Part shown: in pieces, positions 24,897 to 35,400 of the stretch
How the letters are laid out: each line of letters opens with the position of its first letter
Position numbering within the stretch: position 1 is the first letter of the stretch
Source: Eubacteriales bacterium
Lineage (GTDB): Bacteria > Bacillota > Clostridia > Acetivibrionales > JANLFN01
Length of the DNA: 64,000 nucleotides
NCBI GenBank assembly: GCA_024655885.1
Contig: JANLFN010000012.1
Location: forward strand, 39,886 to 103,885
Direction of reading: 5' to 3'
The notes under the pieces: generated by a model
What the model saw: the letters and a program-made list of their open reading frames with translations, nothing else
The model's database searches: none
Told to the model about the DNA's origin: nothing
Position numbers and translations under genes: made by a program

Positions 24897-25280
24897 TTGG
24901 GAATTCTTTGCGGTATTGATATTATCGAAATCGACAGAATACGGCAGTCAATGGAAACAACCGGCGAGGCTTTCAGGGACAGGGTATTTACCCGCCGGGA
25001 AATCGCATACTGCGAAAGTAAAAAAGGGGCCAGGTATAAAAGCTATGCCGCACGTTTTGCCGCAAAGGAAGCTGTTGCAAAAGCTTTGGGCACCGGCATC
25101 AGCCAGGGAATCCGCTGGGTGGACATTGAAGTTCTAAACCACGACAGCGGAAAGCCTTATGTGGTAATTTCGGGCAAAGCAGGTAAAATATTTGAAGAAA
25201 TGGGCGGACGCCATATTTCCGTGAGCTTGTCTCACTGCGGTGATTATGCCGTGGCCTATGCAGCGCTTCAAACCGAATAG
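24897..25280 (+). CDS. acpS: Holo-[acyl-carrier-protein] synthase
   Basis: A 127-residue Sfp/AcpS-type phosphopantetheinyl transferase that moves 4'-phosphopantetheine from CoA to acyl carrier protein. The N-terminal GIDIIEIDRI (Mg-binding Asp) and RFAAKEAVAKALG (catalytic Glu and Lys) motifs are intact, and length matches AcpS. The start is TTG at 24897, nine nt after GGGGGAG; no ATG alternative exists. It is followed 53 bp later by the yhaO-like gene. Confidence 0.95.
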   Translation: MGILCGIDIIEIDRIRQSMETTGEAFRDRVFTRREIAYCESKKGARYKSYAARFAAKEAVAKALGTGISQGIRWVDIEVLNHDSGKPYVVISGKAGKIFEEMGGRHISVSLSHCGDYAVAYAALQTE

Positions 25281-25333
25281 TATATGCTTCGGTTGGGAGT
25301 ATAATAAAAAAACGAGGGTAAAGGTTTGGTCCT

Positions 25334-26482
25334 ATGAGGGAAGTAAAATTCTTGCACTGCGCGGATTTACATCTGGATGCGCCTTTTACTTCCTTAGGGA
25401 GCGATGGGGTTAAGTCCTCCATCCGGAGGAATGAACTCAAGCAGGCCTTCCAGGGAATCATAGAAGCGGCAGAGAGAGAAAAAGTAGACTTATTGTTAAT
25501 ATCCGGCGATTTGTACAACCATGACTATGTAAAAAAATCCACCATAAATTTTATAAATGACGGTTTTCATGCTATTGCTCCCATTAAAGTATTCATTATC
25601 CCGGGGAACCATGACCCCTACGTCGCCAATTCCAGCTACAGGAGCTTTCAATGGAGTGAAAACGTATATATTTTAACCGAAGAGACCCCCTGCGCAGTAT
25701 TTGATTCCATGGGCATTTGTGTTTACGGCGCGGGCCTGGGCGTCTCCAGGACAAATGGCCCTGCCTTCTCCCACCTCGGACCGGTAGACCCGGACTATAT
25801 AAATATCCTTCTTTTCCATGGAACCGTTGATATGAATATCGGGCAAAACGCCTATAACCCTGTGGAGAGCAAGGTCCTCTCCTCTTTGGGAATGGACTAT
25901 GTGGCACTGGGGCACTTTCACAACAGGAAGGATGACATGGGAGGAACCGGTACCGTATATAATCCCGGGAGCCCTGACCCTCTCGGTTTTGATGAGCCCG
26001 GGGAGCACGGCTTCTATCTGGGCACCGTCACGGATCTCGGAGACGGCAAAAGAAGCAAATCCATCCGGTTTGTCAGGCTGAACAAAAGATTTTATGCAGA
26101 TTTGGACGTGTATATTGACGGCTGCGGCACCGACGAGCAGGTGATCCAGAAAATACAAAAAGCGGCGGCAGATGCAAAGATCGGTACGGACGACTGTTTA
26201 AGCGTGGTCCTGAAAGGATACCCGGAGAGGGAATTCAAGCCGGATATCTTTCATGTGAAGAGGCATTTGAAAGACCGCTTCTTTTATATAAAAATCAAAG
26301 ATGAGACCTCCCCATACTACAATATACAGGAAATTATGAAAGAGCCGGGCATCCGGGGACTGTTCGCGCGGAAGATTTTTTTACGGTTAAGCCAGGCGGA
26401 TAATGACGACGAGAAGCAGGTGCTTGCCGATGCCTTCCGCTACGGAATGGAGGCGCTGGAGAAGGGGAAGGTGGACCTGTAG
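25334..26482 (+). CDS. yhaO: Metallophosphoesterase, YhaO/SbcD-like DNA repair nuclease
   Basis: A 382-residue calcineurin-like nuclease of the SbcD/Mre11 type. Motifs in order: HCADLHLDAP (DxH), ISGDLYNHD (GDx), IPGNHDPY (GNHD), LFHGTVD and LGHFHNR, giving the complete two-metal site. A C-terminal capping region (~130 residues) follows. It pairs with the Rad50/SbcC-like YhaN ATPase encoded 95 bp downstream, as in Bacillus yhaO-yhaN, and likely processes DNA ends. No strong ribosome-binding site is seen before the ATG (GAGGGTAAAGG lies rather far upstream). Confidence 0.92.
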   Translation: MREVKFLHCADLHLDAPFTSLGSDGVKSSIRRNELKQAFQGIIEAAEREKVDLLLISGDLYNHDYVKKSTINFINDGFHAIAPIKVFIIPGNHDPYVANSSYRSFQWSENVYILTEETPCAVFDSMGICVYGAGLGVSRTNGPAFSHLGPVDPDYINILLFHGTVDMNIGQNAYNPVESKVLSSLGMDYVALGHFHNRKDDMGGTGTVYNPGSPDPLGFDEPGEHGFYLGTVTDLGDGKRSKSIRFVRLNKRFYADLDVYIDGCGTDEQVIQKIQKAAADAKIGTDDCLSVVLKGYPEREFKPDIFHVKRHLKDRFFYIKIKDETSPYYNIQEIMKEPGIRGLFARKIFLRLSQADNDDEKQVLADAFRYGMEALEKGKVDL

Positions 26483-26577
26483 CCCGAGAAGGGCTTTGGG
26501 GAAGGGCAAGGCTGAGGTAGTATTAAATCAACCTGTGATATTTTCTTCAATATTACACATAGGGCCGGGGGGCAGGT

Positions 26578-29226
26578 ATGTATATCGAAAAGCTGGGAAT
26601 TAACGGCTTTGGAAGGTTAAATCAATGGCTCATTGACCTGGACAGGGGTTTCAATGTGGTTTTCGGCGGCAATGAGTCGGGAAAAACCACTTTACTGTGG
26701 TTTATTAAAGGCATGTTGTATGGGCTTAAGGGCGGCAGGCCTTCAAAAGACGGCCTCATCCCGCCCCTCAGGCGGTATAAGCCGTGGAGGGGCGGCAAAT
26801 ACGGCGGATTCATGGAGTACAGGCTTGACGACGGCGAGGCTTACAGGGTGGAAAGGGATTTCACCGCAAATTCCGCCAGGGTCCTTAAATCAAATTTTCA
26901 TGAAATCACGGGGGAATTTGATTTGAGCAAGGACAGGGGTCTTATGTTTACGGAAAAACACCTGGGCCTAAATGAGTCCTGCTTTGACAAAACCGTACTG
27001 GTCAGGCAGATGGACGCCCGGGTGGGCACAGATGGCAGCAGGGAACTCTTAAACAGGCTGATAAACATAACACAGACAGGGTTTGAGGACATTTCCTTCA
27101 AGAAAGCGCAGGAAGCCCTTCAGGAAGCGATAAAGACCGGCATAGGAACCGGCAAGACCACCACAGGTCCTTTGAATAAAGCCCAGGCAAGGCTGAATGA
27201 GTTGAAAGCCCTGAGGCTTTCCTTGGAAGAGGAAAAAGCCTTGCGCACACAAATTGAAGCGGAGCTGAGGGAAGCCTACACCCGCCGCGACGGCCTTGAA
27301 AAGGTTAAATCCGCCCTGGGCATGGCAAAAGAGCTGGCACTGGCAAGACAAAACATCCATAAAAAACATGAGCTGAAGGCCGAACTGGACAGGCTGCTGG
27401 AATGCGCCGGGGACATAGCGGCCGAACTGGACCAGCTGTCCCTCGAAATTCACAGGTGCCGTGAGGACATGGACAGGTTTTCCGGCTTCGCCTCCCACAG
27501 TGAGCCGGATGCGGAAATAAATCTCGAATACCACAGCTTATCCCGGCTCAAGGAAGAAAGCCGGAGGATCCTCCTCCGGCTGGAGGAAGAAAAGGAGGAG
27601 CTTAAAAAGGCGGAATCGCAGTTTGAAAGGGTAAAAGCCTTTGATTGCTTTGACGAAAAAATAGATGAAACCGTCCTCCGATTGAGCAGAGAGGTGGAAA
27701 GCCTAAAAGCCCAATGCGTTAAAAGCAGCCCGGATGAGATCAATGAAAAAATAAGCGGCCTTAAGTCCAGGAAAAAGCTTTTGAATTACGGCCTTTTATC
27801 CCTTGCAGCCCTATTTGTCCTGAGCTCCACGGCTTTTTTCACTCTTCCCCCCTTGAAAACAGCCGGTTTAGCCCTTTCATTGGCGGTGCTGGCCGCATCG
27901 GCCGTCCTGGGGGTATCCAGGCTCAGGACCTCCGGCGAGCTGTCCGGCCTTACGGCCCGGAAAAGGTCCCTGATTGCCGCCGTAAACAATATCAGCGGGG
28001 AAATCGCCAGGAAGCAGAAAGAGCTGCAGCAAATCTTAAGCAGCACTTCCGCTTCAAGTGTAGAAGATTTTATGGGCTTAAAAAAGCTGTACGACGGCAA
28101 GGTGCAGCAAATTGACAGTCTGAGCGGCAGTATCCGGCGTCTGGAAAATGATCTTGAATCCAACCTGCGGGAAACCGACGCCCTAAAGGCTTCTATACTG
28201 GGAAAACTTTATAAGGCGGGAATCATCGGCTCAAATTCCACTGAAATAAAAGAGGAGCATATTGCAGCGTTCAGACAGGGCATGAAAAAGTACAGGGAAT
28301 GTGAATCCTTCACAGGCTATGCCCAAAAAAAGACCGACGACTTAAAAAACAGTCTTCAGCAGTGCTACAGCCATGCCTCCTCCCTGTGCGGGTTTTGCTG
28401 CGACAGCCGGGAAAAGCTTAAAAAGGCGGTTTTACAGGCGGATACAGAGGTTGCGGCGCTGCAAAGCAATTTCACGACGGCGCTGGAGCGGTTTAAGATT
28501 TTTTTAAAAGACATGGAACAACCGGCAGGCTATGATATGGACAGCCTCTACACCCGCATTGCCGGCATGGAGCCCCACCGGCTGGAAGAAGAGTTGGCCA
28601 GGGATATGGATTCAATCGGCGAATCCCTGAAGGCGGTCCTCCTAAAAATCAAAGGGGATGAAACAAGGTTGAGCATGTTTGCCGGCGATGAAGAAAGCCT
28701 GCAAAGAACCGATGAAGAAACAGCCGAGCTCGAGGAAAACATAAAACTGCTTGAGCACAAGGGCAAGTCCCTTGCCGTGGCACTGGAGGTCCTCACAGAA
28801 GCAAGCGTTGAAATACAAAAGGATTTTGCCCCTGCTTTAAACCACAGGATGAGCGAAATCATCGGCAAAATAACAGACAGCAGGTACAGCGATTTAAGGG
28901 CGGACAACCGGCTTCTCCTCAATACGGTGGCACCCGAAACCGGGGGCGTAACCCCTGTACAGCTTTTAAGCGGCGGCACTGCGGACCAGATGTACCTGGC
29001 GCTAAGAATTGCGGCCGCAGGCTTAATAACATCCCAGGGGGAAAAGCTTCCCTTCCTGTTGGATGAAATCTTTGCCCAGTATGACGACAAAAGGACGAGG
29101 CAAACCCTGGAATTCCTCAAAGAACTGTCATTGGAGTCCCAGATAATTTTTTTGACATGTAAAAAACGCGATGTGGATATGGCCAGAGAGATTTTCAGCG
29201 AAGTGAACTACATTGAAATAAGCTGA
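26578..29226 (+). CDS. yhaN: YhaN-like SMC/Rad50-type ATPase
   Basis: An 882-residue ABC-type ATPase split by long coiled coils. Walker A is GGNESGKTT (residues about 34-42). Coiled coils run from about 185 to 390 and 470 to 780. ABC signature LLSGGTADQMY and Walker B PFLLDEIFAQYD lie near the C terminus. A strongly hydrophobic segment at about residues 402-445 replaces the zinc hook of true Rad50, as in YhaN proteins, and would place the complex at the membrane. It partners with the YhaO nuclease upstream. Length is slightly below Bacillus YhaN. Confidence 0.92.
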   Translation: MYIEKLGINGFGRLNQWLIDLDRGFNVVFGGNESGKTTLLWFIKGMLYGLKGGRPSKDGLIPPLRRYKPWRGGKYGGFMEYRLDDGEAYRVERDFTANSARVLKSNFHEITGEFDLSKDRGLMFTEKHLGLNESCFDKTVLVRQMDARVGTDGSRELLNRLINITQTGFEDISFKKAQEALQEAIKTGIGTGKTTTGPLNKAQARLNELKALRLSLEEEKALRTQIEAELREAYTRRDGLEKVKSALGMAKELALARQNIHKKHELKAELDRLLECAGDIAAELDQLSLEIHRCREDMDRFSGFASHSEPDAEINLEYHSLSRLKEESRRILLRLEEEKEELKKAESQFERVKAFDCFDEKIDETVLRLSREVESLKAQCVKSSPDEINEKISGLKSRKKLLNYGLLSLAALFVLSSTAFFTLPPLKTAGLALSLAVLAASAVLGVSRLRTSGELSGLTARKRSLIAAVNNISGEIARKQKELQQILSSTSASSVEDFMGLKKLYDGKVQQIDSLSGSIRRLENDLESNLRETDALKASILGKLYKAGIIGSNSTEIKEEHIAAFRQGMKKYRECESFTGYAQKKTDDLKNSLQQCYSHASSLCGFCCDSREKLKKAVLQADTEVAALQSNFTTALERFKIFLKDMEQPAGYDMDSLYTRIAGMEPHRLEEELARDMDSIGESLKAVLLKIKGDETRLSMFAGDEESLQRTDEETAELEENIKLLEHKGKSLAVALEVLTEASVEIQKDFAPALNHRMSEIIGKITDSRYSDLRADNRLLLNTVAPETGGVTPVQLLSGGTADQMYLALRIAAAGLITSQGEKLPFLLDEIFAQYDDKRTRQTLEFLKELSLESQIIFLTCKKRDVDMAREIFSEVNYIEIS

Positions 29227-29393
29227 TTCATGCTGTTATTTGCAATTCTCACAATGAGTCTTTCGATATCTTCCCCATTATTCCCTGCATTCCCGTCAAT
29301 CCGCACGGTGCATATTTTCCGCAAAAAAACAAAAAATATCATCTGTATGCGGACATAATACGATTCACTTTTGACGGGAGGAGAAAAATTCTG

Positions 29394-29873
29394 TTGAAAA
29401 AAAGAAAACGCCTTATTATTCTCGGTTTGATTTCTGCCATGATGATTACCTCCTTATGCGGAATCAGTTTAGAATTACTTGTAAAACCGGGTGCTACCTA
29501 TGCGGAAAGCGGGAATACGAGCGACGTACAGCTGCTGGCCAGGGCCATTAACGGCGAAGCCAGGGGTGAATCTTATATAGGCCAGGTGGCCGTCGGAGCA
29601 GTCATTATAAACAGGACCCGCGATCCCAAATTCCCCAAAACCATAGCCGGGGTCATTTACCAGCCGGGTGCCTTCACCGCCGTATCGGACGGGCAGATCA
29701 ACGTGCCGCTGGACCCAAATTCAACGGCGGTAAAGGCTGCCAGAGACGCCCTGAACGGTTGGGATCCCACCAACGGGTGCATCTACTACTGGAACCCCGC
29801 TACCGCTACCAGCAAATGGATATGGAGCAGACAGATCGTCACAAAAATAGGAAAACATTATTTTGGTAAATAG
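29394..29873 (+). CDS. sleB: Spore cortex-lytic / cell wall hydrolase SleB
   Basis: A 159-residue exported hydrolase. A signal peptide (KKRKRLIILGLISAMMITSL) is followed by the Hydrolase_2 domain: QLLARAINGEARGE with the catalytic Glu, GQVAVGAVIINR, YQPGAFTAV and TNGCIYYWNP. SleB is a lytic transglycosylase that degrades cortex peptidoglycan during germination. It lacks the N-terminal peptidoglycan-binding domain of Bacillus SleB, as do some clostridial forms. The start is TTG at 29394 behind GGGAGGAG. It is 11 bp from ypeB, the classic partner. Confidence 0.92.
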   Translation: MKKRKRLIILGLISAMMITSLCGISLELLVKPGATYAESGNTSDVQLLARAINGEARGESYIGQVAVGAVIINRTRDPKFPKTIAGVIYQPGAFTAVSDGQINVPLDPNSTAVKAARDALNGWDPTNGCIYYWNPATATSKWIWSRQIVTKIGKHYFGK

Positions 29874-29884
29874 GAGGTCTTTTC

Positions 29885-31276
29885 ATGAGTATAAGAGAAA
29901 AGCTTTTAGATTTTAAACGCAGGCTTTCGGACAGGAAGATGTACAGCATCGTCATTGTCGTCATAGCCGCTGTTGCTGTCTGGGGTCTCTATCAATACAA
30001 GCATGCGGCCAATCTCAGGCAGGAGCTGGACAACCAGTACAACAGGGCATTCTACGATATGACCGGGTATGTCCACAACGTGGAAACCCTATTGCTAAAA
30101 TCCCTGATCACATCCACGCCGGCCAAAACCGCCGCTACGCTCCAGGAGGCATGGAGGCAGGCAAACCTGGCCCAGACCAATCTGGGACAGCTGCCTATAT
30201 CCCAGCAGGTGCTGGCGAACACCTCCAAATTTTTGACCCAGGTGGGGGACCTGGCCTACGCATTGAATAACCAGAACATGGCCGGCAAGCCCCTGACCGA
30301 CCAGCAGTATAAGACCATAGAGCAGCTTCACGCCAGTGCCCTGTCCCTGGGCAACAGCCTCAACGACCTGCAGAGCCAGCTTGGCTCAGGCAGGCTGAAA
30401 TGGGGCGACCTCAGCAATAAAGGCACCCCGCTGTTCCAGAAAACTTCAAGCAACATGCCCATGCAGCAGTTCGAGAACATAGATAAAACCTTCCAGGACA
30501 CTCCCAAGCTGATTTATGACGGGCCGTTCTCGGACCATCTTGTAACGGCGGAGCCCAGAGGAGTAAGCGGCAATGAAATGAACTCCGAGCAGGCCAAACA
30601 GAGCGTTGTCAATTTCTTCGGCGCAGATAAGGTCAAAGCCGTCAATGATACGGGAAGAAACGATACCGGTCCAATTAAAACATACAGCTACAGCGTTTCC
30701 TTTAAAGGTGCGCCGGACAACCAAACGGCAAGCATCGACGTCACGCAGAAGGGCGGCCATATCTTCTGGATGCTCTACACCAGGCCTGTCGCATCCGCTT
30801 CAATCAATGTGGACCAGGCCAAAGCCCTGGGAAAAAAATTTCTTGAATCCCATGGCTATAAGGGCATGGTTGATACCTACTATTTGAAGGAGGACAACAC
30901 GGCTACCATCAACTATGCCTACCAGCAGGACAATGTAGTCATCTACCCGGACCTCATAAAACTGAAAATAGCCCTGGACAACGGAGAAATCGTGGGGTTT
31001 GAAGGCAAGGGCTACCTCTATTCCCATACCGCCAGGACAATTCCCAAACCCAAAATTACCGAGCAGCAGGCCAGGTCGGTAATCAGCCCAAGGGTCCAGG
31101 TGCTGAGTTCGGGCTATGCCATAATCCCTACCGACTACAAAACAGAGCTGTTCACTTACGAGTTCAAGGGCAAACTGAACAACCAGGATTTCCTCGCCTA
31201 CATCAATGCTGAAACAGGAAAAGAGGAAAACGTGCTCATCATTATAAACACTCCCAACGGTATTCTCACCATGTAG
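29885..31276 (+). CDS. ypeB: Germination protein YpeB
   Basis: A 463-residue membrane-anchored protein with one N-terminal transmembrane helix (about residues 19-36) and a large outer region: a helical N-terminal domain with the conserved YNRAFYDM...VETLLLKSL stretch, then PepSY-type repeats (EQAKQSVVNFFG..., DQAKALGKKFLES...). YpeB and SleB depend on each other for localisation and stability in the spore. GGAGG precedes the ATG. A hairpin with a T-tract follows 70 bp after the stop. Confidence 0.94.
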   Translation: MSIREKLLDFKRRLSDRKMYSIVIVVIAAVAVWGLYQYKHAANLRQELDNQYNRAFYDMTGYVHNVETLLLKSLITSTPAKTAATLQEAWRQANLAQTNLGQLPISQQVLANTSKFLTQVGDLAYALNNQNMAGKPLTDQQYKTIEQLHASALSLGNSLNDLQSQLGSGRLKWGDLSNKGTPLFQKTSSNMPMQQFENIDKTFQDTPKLIYDGPFSDHLVTAEPRGVSGNEMNSEQAKQSVVNFFGADKVKAVNDTGRNDTGPIKTYSYSVSFKGAPDNQTASIDVTQKGGHIFWMLYTRPVASASINVDQAKALGKKFLESHGYKGMVDTYYLKEDNTATINYAYQQDNVVIYPDLIKLKIALDNGEIVGFEGKGYLYSHTARTIPKPKITEQQARSVISPRVQVLSSGYAIIPTDYKTELFTYEFKGKLNNQDFLAYINAETGKEENVLIIINTPNGILTM

Positions 31277-31346
31277 TCCAGGAGTGAAGGGAAAACCGTC
31301 TAAAAAAGCAGCTTCCGGATATTTCTGCCCCATTGATGTAAAAAAA

Positions 31347-31381
31347 TGGGGCGACCTTTTATGGGCCTGCCCCTTTTTTTC
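31347..31381. terminator. Terminator between ypeB and convergent stress gene
   Basis: GGGGC and GCCCC pair across a 14-nt loop, flanked by AAAAAA on one side and TTTTTTT on the other, so it can work in both directions. Confidence 0.7.
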
Positions 31382-31391
31382 CCGTTTTCGG

Positions 31392-31934
31392 TCAATAAGT
31401 ATCCACGCTTACGGCTCCATTGCTTCTCAAAATGGATGCGATCTGGTCCACCTTGTCCTCCTCGGCCCGCATGCTGAATAAAATTTTTCCCGCCCTGATA
31501 TCGGTTTCATACTGGCGGCTCCTGTTCTCCGGTATTCCCAAATCCACCAGTCCTCCTACAATTCCGCCCGTTACGGCCCCGGACAGAAGGCCGGTAATAG
31601 GCCCGGCGGCGGCAACGATACCCAAACCGGGGACAACCATGCTTCCCGCGCCGATCAGCAGTCCTGCCAGACCGCCTAAAATGCCTCCCGTAACGACACC
31701 GTCCGATATATTGTCATTTCTCCTTTCTCCGGTATTCCCGCCCGCAGGCATGACACGCCCCATGGTTGCCGTGGTCCCTATGGTGTTGGCGTTTCCTGAA
31801 GCGGTCCCATTGTCATCGCCCTGTTTTGCAACGATTGAAATATCCTCTGTCCTGAACCCCTGGTCTCTGACCTGCCTTGCAGCATTCTCCGCATATCCGT
31901 AGCGGTCGAAAATAGCAACAACCGTTTTTGACAT
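31392..31934 (-). CDS. General stress protein 17M (YflT)-like, glycine-zipper protein
   Basis: A 180-residue protein. The N-terminal VVAIFDRYGYAENAARQVRDQGF matches the start of the YflT/GSP17M heat-induced stress family. The middle is a Gly/Ala-rich hydrophobic region (GGILGGLAGLLIGAG...GAVTGGIVGGLVDLGIP) able to form glycine-zipper helices, and the C-terminal AGKILFSMRAEEDKVDQI segment returns to the DUF1269-like ferredoxin fold. AGGAGGACGAGG precedes the ATG. No sigma-B promoter was recognised. Cellular function is unknown. Confidence 0.85.
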   Translation of the reverse strand: MSKTVVAIFDRYGYAENAARQVRDQGFRTEDISIVAKQGDDNGTASGNANTIGTTATMGRVMPAGGNTGERRNDNISDGVVTGGILGGLAGLLIGAGSMVVPGLGIVAAAGPITGLLSGAVTGGIVGGLVDLGIPENRSRQYETDIRAGKILFSMRAEEDKVDQIASILRSNGAVSVDTY

Positions 31935-32111
31935 TTCCTCGTCCTCCTTAAAAGAAATATTTGTAGATCACATCATGTATAGGATTAGTAAAAACAAAGC
32001 GATTTATTCACCATTCCGGGTGCCTGCTTTTTTCTTGCCTAAAAATATTGGGTTTTTTTGCAAGAATGCGAAGTCAAAATTGCAAAATTTCTTATTTTTT
32101 TATAAAAACTA

Positions 32112-32140
32112 TTGAATGTGCCATATATCCGTGTTATAAT
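32112..32140 (+). promoter_or_regulatory. Sigma-A promoter of the gltB leader
   Basis: TTGAAT (32112-32117), exact 17-bp spacer, perfect TATAAT (32135-32140). Transcription should start near 32147, giving a ~300-nt leader before gltB. Confidence 0.78.
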
Positions 32141-32146
32141 TATACA

Positions 32147-32297
32147 AACCAAACCAGAACGCCGTAGTCCTTAGAATTGGGCCGATGGCTTAAAAAGTTA
32201 ATCATGGACTGTTGTGTGATGCAGCGGCTGTATCACTTCCAAAAATAAGAAAGCGTGCTCAATGGAGAGGATACTATTTCTGGGCGCGCTTTTTTTG
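32147..32297 (+). ncRNA. Structured, terminator-ended leader RNA upstream of gltB (riboswitch/attenuator candidate)
   Basis: From the predicted start the RNA can form nested stems GCCGT (32161-32165) / GCGGC (32224-32228), AGTCC (32166-32170) / GGACT (32206-32210) and GGGCC / GGCTT around 32179-32191. An alternative hairpin GATGCAG-CGG-CTGTATC (32218-32234) competes for the GCGGC strand, a typical switching arrangement. An intrinsic terminator ends it at 32251-32296, and gltB starts ~157 nt later. I do not recognise a known riboswitch class: no T-box GGTGG, no glnA motif, no c-di-GMP or fluoride core. It may instead be a small independent RNA. Confidence 0.55.
32251..32296 (+). terminator. 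Intrinsic terminator in the gltB leader
   Basis: AAGCGTGCTCA (32251-32261) pairs over 11 bp, with two G-U pairs, to TGGGCGCGCTT (32281-32291), followed directly by a T7 run. The 19-nt loop is unusually long. Confidence 0.75.
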
Positions 32298-32453
32298 TTC
32301 ACTAAAAACGGTTTTAAAAAGTGTGCTGCTGCGCCAAAGCAATCAATATTTGCAAGATTATACATTTTATAATTCATTTTAGATTTACGGGGATGAAATT
32401 TCCCTTATAAATACTATAAATATCAAAATATAATCAGGAAGGTAGCATGGAAC

Positions 32454-35400
32454 ATGAAACTTAACGGTATACCCCCGGAACAGGGGCTTTACAATCCACA
32501 ACATGAACACGACGCGTGTGGTATCGGCTTCGTGGTAAATATCAAGGGCCAAAAGTCACATGACATAGTACGCCAGGCACTTACCGTGCTCAGAAACCTG
32601 GAACACCGCGGCGGTGCCGGAAGTGAACCGAACACAGGAGACGGTGCAGGCATTCTTTTGCAAATACCCCACAGCTTTTTCAAAAAGGAATGTGGAAAAA
32701 TGGGCATAAGCCTCCCTGAAGCCGGCAGCTACGGTGTAGGTATGGTTTTTCTCCCTCAGGACGAGGCGGACCGCAGGGAATGTGAGCAGCGTTTCGAAGC
32801 GATCATTAAGGAAGAAGGGCAAACGGTACTGGGCTGGAGGGACGTTCCTTCCGATGACCGTTCTTTAGGCACCATGTCAAAGTCATGCAAGCCCTGCATA
32901 CGGCAGATTTTTATCGGATGCCCGGTGAAATTTGGCGATGTTCTGGCTTTTGAAAGGAAGCTTTACGTTATCCGCAAGCGGGCTGAAAACGCCATCCGCT
33001 ACTCCGGCTCCGAAAGCGGAAAAAGCTTTTATATAGCAAGTCTGTCCTGCAGGACCATTGTCTACAAGGGAATGCTCACGGCCACCCAGGTGGAAGAATT
33101 TTTCAAGGACATATCGGACCCTGATTTTGAAACCGCATTAGCCCTTATCCACTCCCGCTACAGCACCAATACATTTCCCAGCTGGGAGCGGGCGCATCCC
33201 AACCGTTATCTGATGCATAACGGCGAAATAAACACCCTGCGGGGCAACATCAACTGGATGCACGCCAGGGAGTCCCAGTTAAAAACCGGGCTTTTTGGAG
33301 AGGACCTGCCAAAGGTATTCCCCATCATAAGCCCTGACGGAAGCGATTCCGCTATGTTTGACAACTGTTTCGAATTTTTGACCTTAAGCGGTTATTCTCT
33401 TGCCAAGGCAATGATGATCATGATCCCGGAGCCCTGGTCCAACCATGAAAGCATGAGCGATGAAAAGAAAGCTTTTTACGAATATTACAGCTGTCTTATG
33501 GAGCCCTGGGACGGCCCTGCCGCCATGGGTTTTACCGACGGCACCGTGGTGGGAGCCTCCCTGGACAGAAACGGGCTTCGTCCCTCCAGGTATTACGTGA
33601 CCAAAGATGACCTTGTCATACTGGCGTCTGAGGTGGGAGTTCTGGATATCCCCGAGGACCGCATTATCTGCAAGGAGCGCCTGCATCCGGGAAAAATGCT
33701 GTTGATTGATACGGCCCAGGGCAGGATTATCAATGACGACGAATTGAAGCACGAGATTGCGTCCGAGCACCCTTACCGCCAATGGCTCACCAGGCATATG
33801 GTAACCCTGGAGAGCATTCCCCAGGTGTCCCACTCGGAGAGGCCGGCCCACGAATCGGTTACCCAGCGCCAAAAGGCCTTCGGCTATACTTATGAAGACC
33901 TGCGGATGGTGATAGGGCCTATGGCCGTGGACGGAGTGGACCCGGTGGGCGCCATGGGCAACGATATCCCGCTGGCGGTGCTGTCCGACAAGCCGCAGCT
34001 GCTGTACGATTACTTCAAACAGCTTTTCGCCCAGGTGACCAATCCCCCCATCGACTCAATTCGTGAAGAAATCGTAACGGCCACAGAGCTTATGATCGGT
34101 TCGGAAGGGGATCTTTTAAATCCCGGGCCCGAAAGCTGCCACAAAATAAAGCTGAAGTCTTCCATATTGGACAACGACGAACTGGCCAAGCTGAAATATG
34201 TCAACTGGCCTGGCTTTAAATCCACCACCCTGCCCGCGCTGTTCAAGGTGGCGGACGGCGGCCAGGGACTCCAAAGAGCGCTGGAAGAGTTGTTTGCCTC
34301 TGCCAGACAGGCGATACTGGACGGTTCCAATATCCTGATCCTGTCGGATAGAGACATGGACCAGGAGAATGCTCCCATACCCGCTTTGCTCGCAGTGGCG
34401 GGACTTCACCACTACCTGATCCGCGAGGGCATGCGCGGCAAAGCCAGCCTGATTGTTGAATCCGGTGAACCCAGGGAAGTTCATCATTTCGCCCTCCTGA
34501 TAAGCTATGGTGCGTCCGCCGTAAACCCCTACCTGGCTTTTGAATCCATTGATGACATGATCCGCCAGGGGATGCTGATGGACATAAGATACGACGACGC
34601 GGTAAAAAAATACAGAAAAGCCGTAACCAAGGGTGTGGTAAAGGTAATGTCAAAGATGGGCATATCCACAATCCAGAGTTACCAGGGTGCACAGATATTT
34701 GAAGCCGTAGGGCTTCACCAGAGTCTCATTGAGAAGTATTTTACCTGGACTCCTTCCAGAATCGGCGGCATCGGCCTGGATGAAATAGCCAGAGAGGCTC
34801 AAATGCGCCACTCTTCCGCTTTTCAATTGCTCCAGTCCGAGGACAACGCACTGGATCCGGGCGGCAAGTACCAGTGGAGAAGCGACGGGGAATTCCACCT
34901 GTTCAACCCCGAAACCATACACAAGCTTCAGTATGCCTGCCGCACCAACGATTACAGGATATACAAGGATTACTCAAATTCCATAAATCATCAAACCCAG
35001 CGGCTCTGTACCCTGCGCGGGCTCTTGGAATTCATCCCGGCCCCGGAGCCCATCCCTCTGGACGAGGTGGAATCGGTTGATTCCATATGCAGGCGCTTTA
35101 AGACAGGAGCCATGTCCTACGGCTCCATAAGCCAGGAAGCGCATGAGAGCCTGGCAATCGCTATGAACCGCATCGGGGGCAAGAGCAATACCGGCGAAGG
35201 CGGAGAAGACCCCGCACGTTTCATTCCACACCCCAACGGCGACTCAAGGTGCAGCGCCATTAAGCAGGTGGCTTCGGGACGGTTCGGTGTGACCAGCGAA
35301 TACCTGGTGAGTGGAAAGGAAATCCAGATAAAAATCGCCCAGGGAGCGAAACCGGGAGAAGGCGGACAGCTGCCCGGGCGCAAGGTGTACCCCTGGATAG

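Noticed and set aside
32147..32297. Known riboswitch (fluoride, c-di-GMP, glnA, T-box) in the gltB leader
   Set aside because: A GATGGC stretch recalls the fluoride aptamer, but the other conserved parts are missing; none of the core motifs fit.
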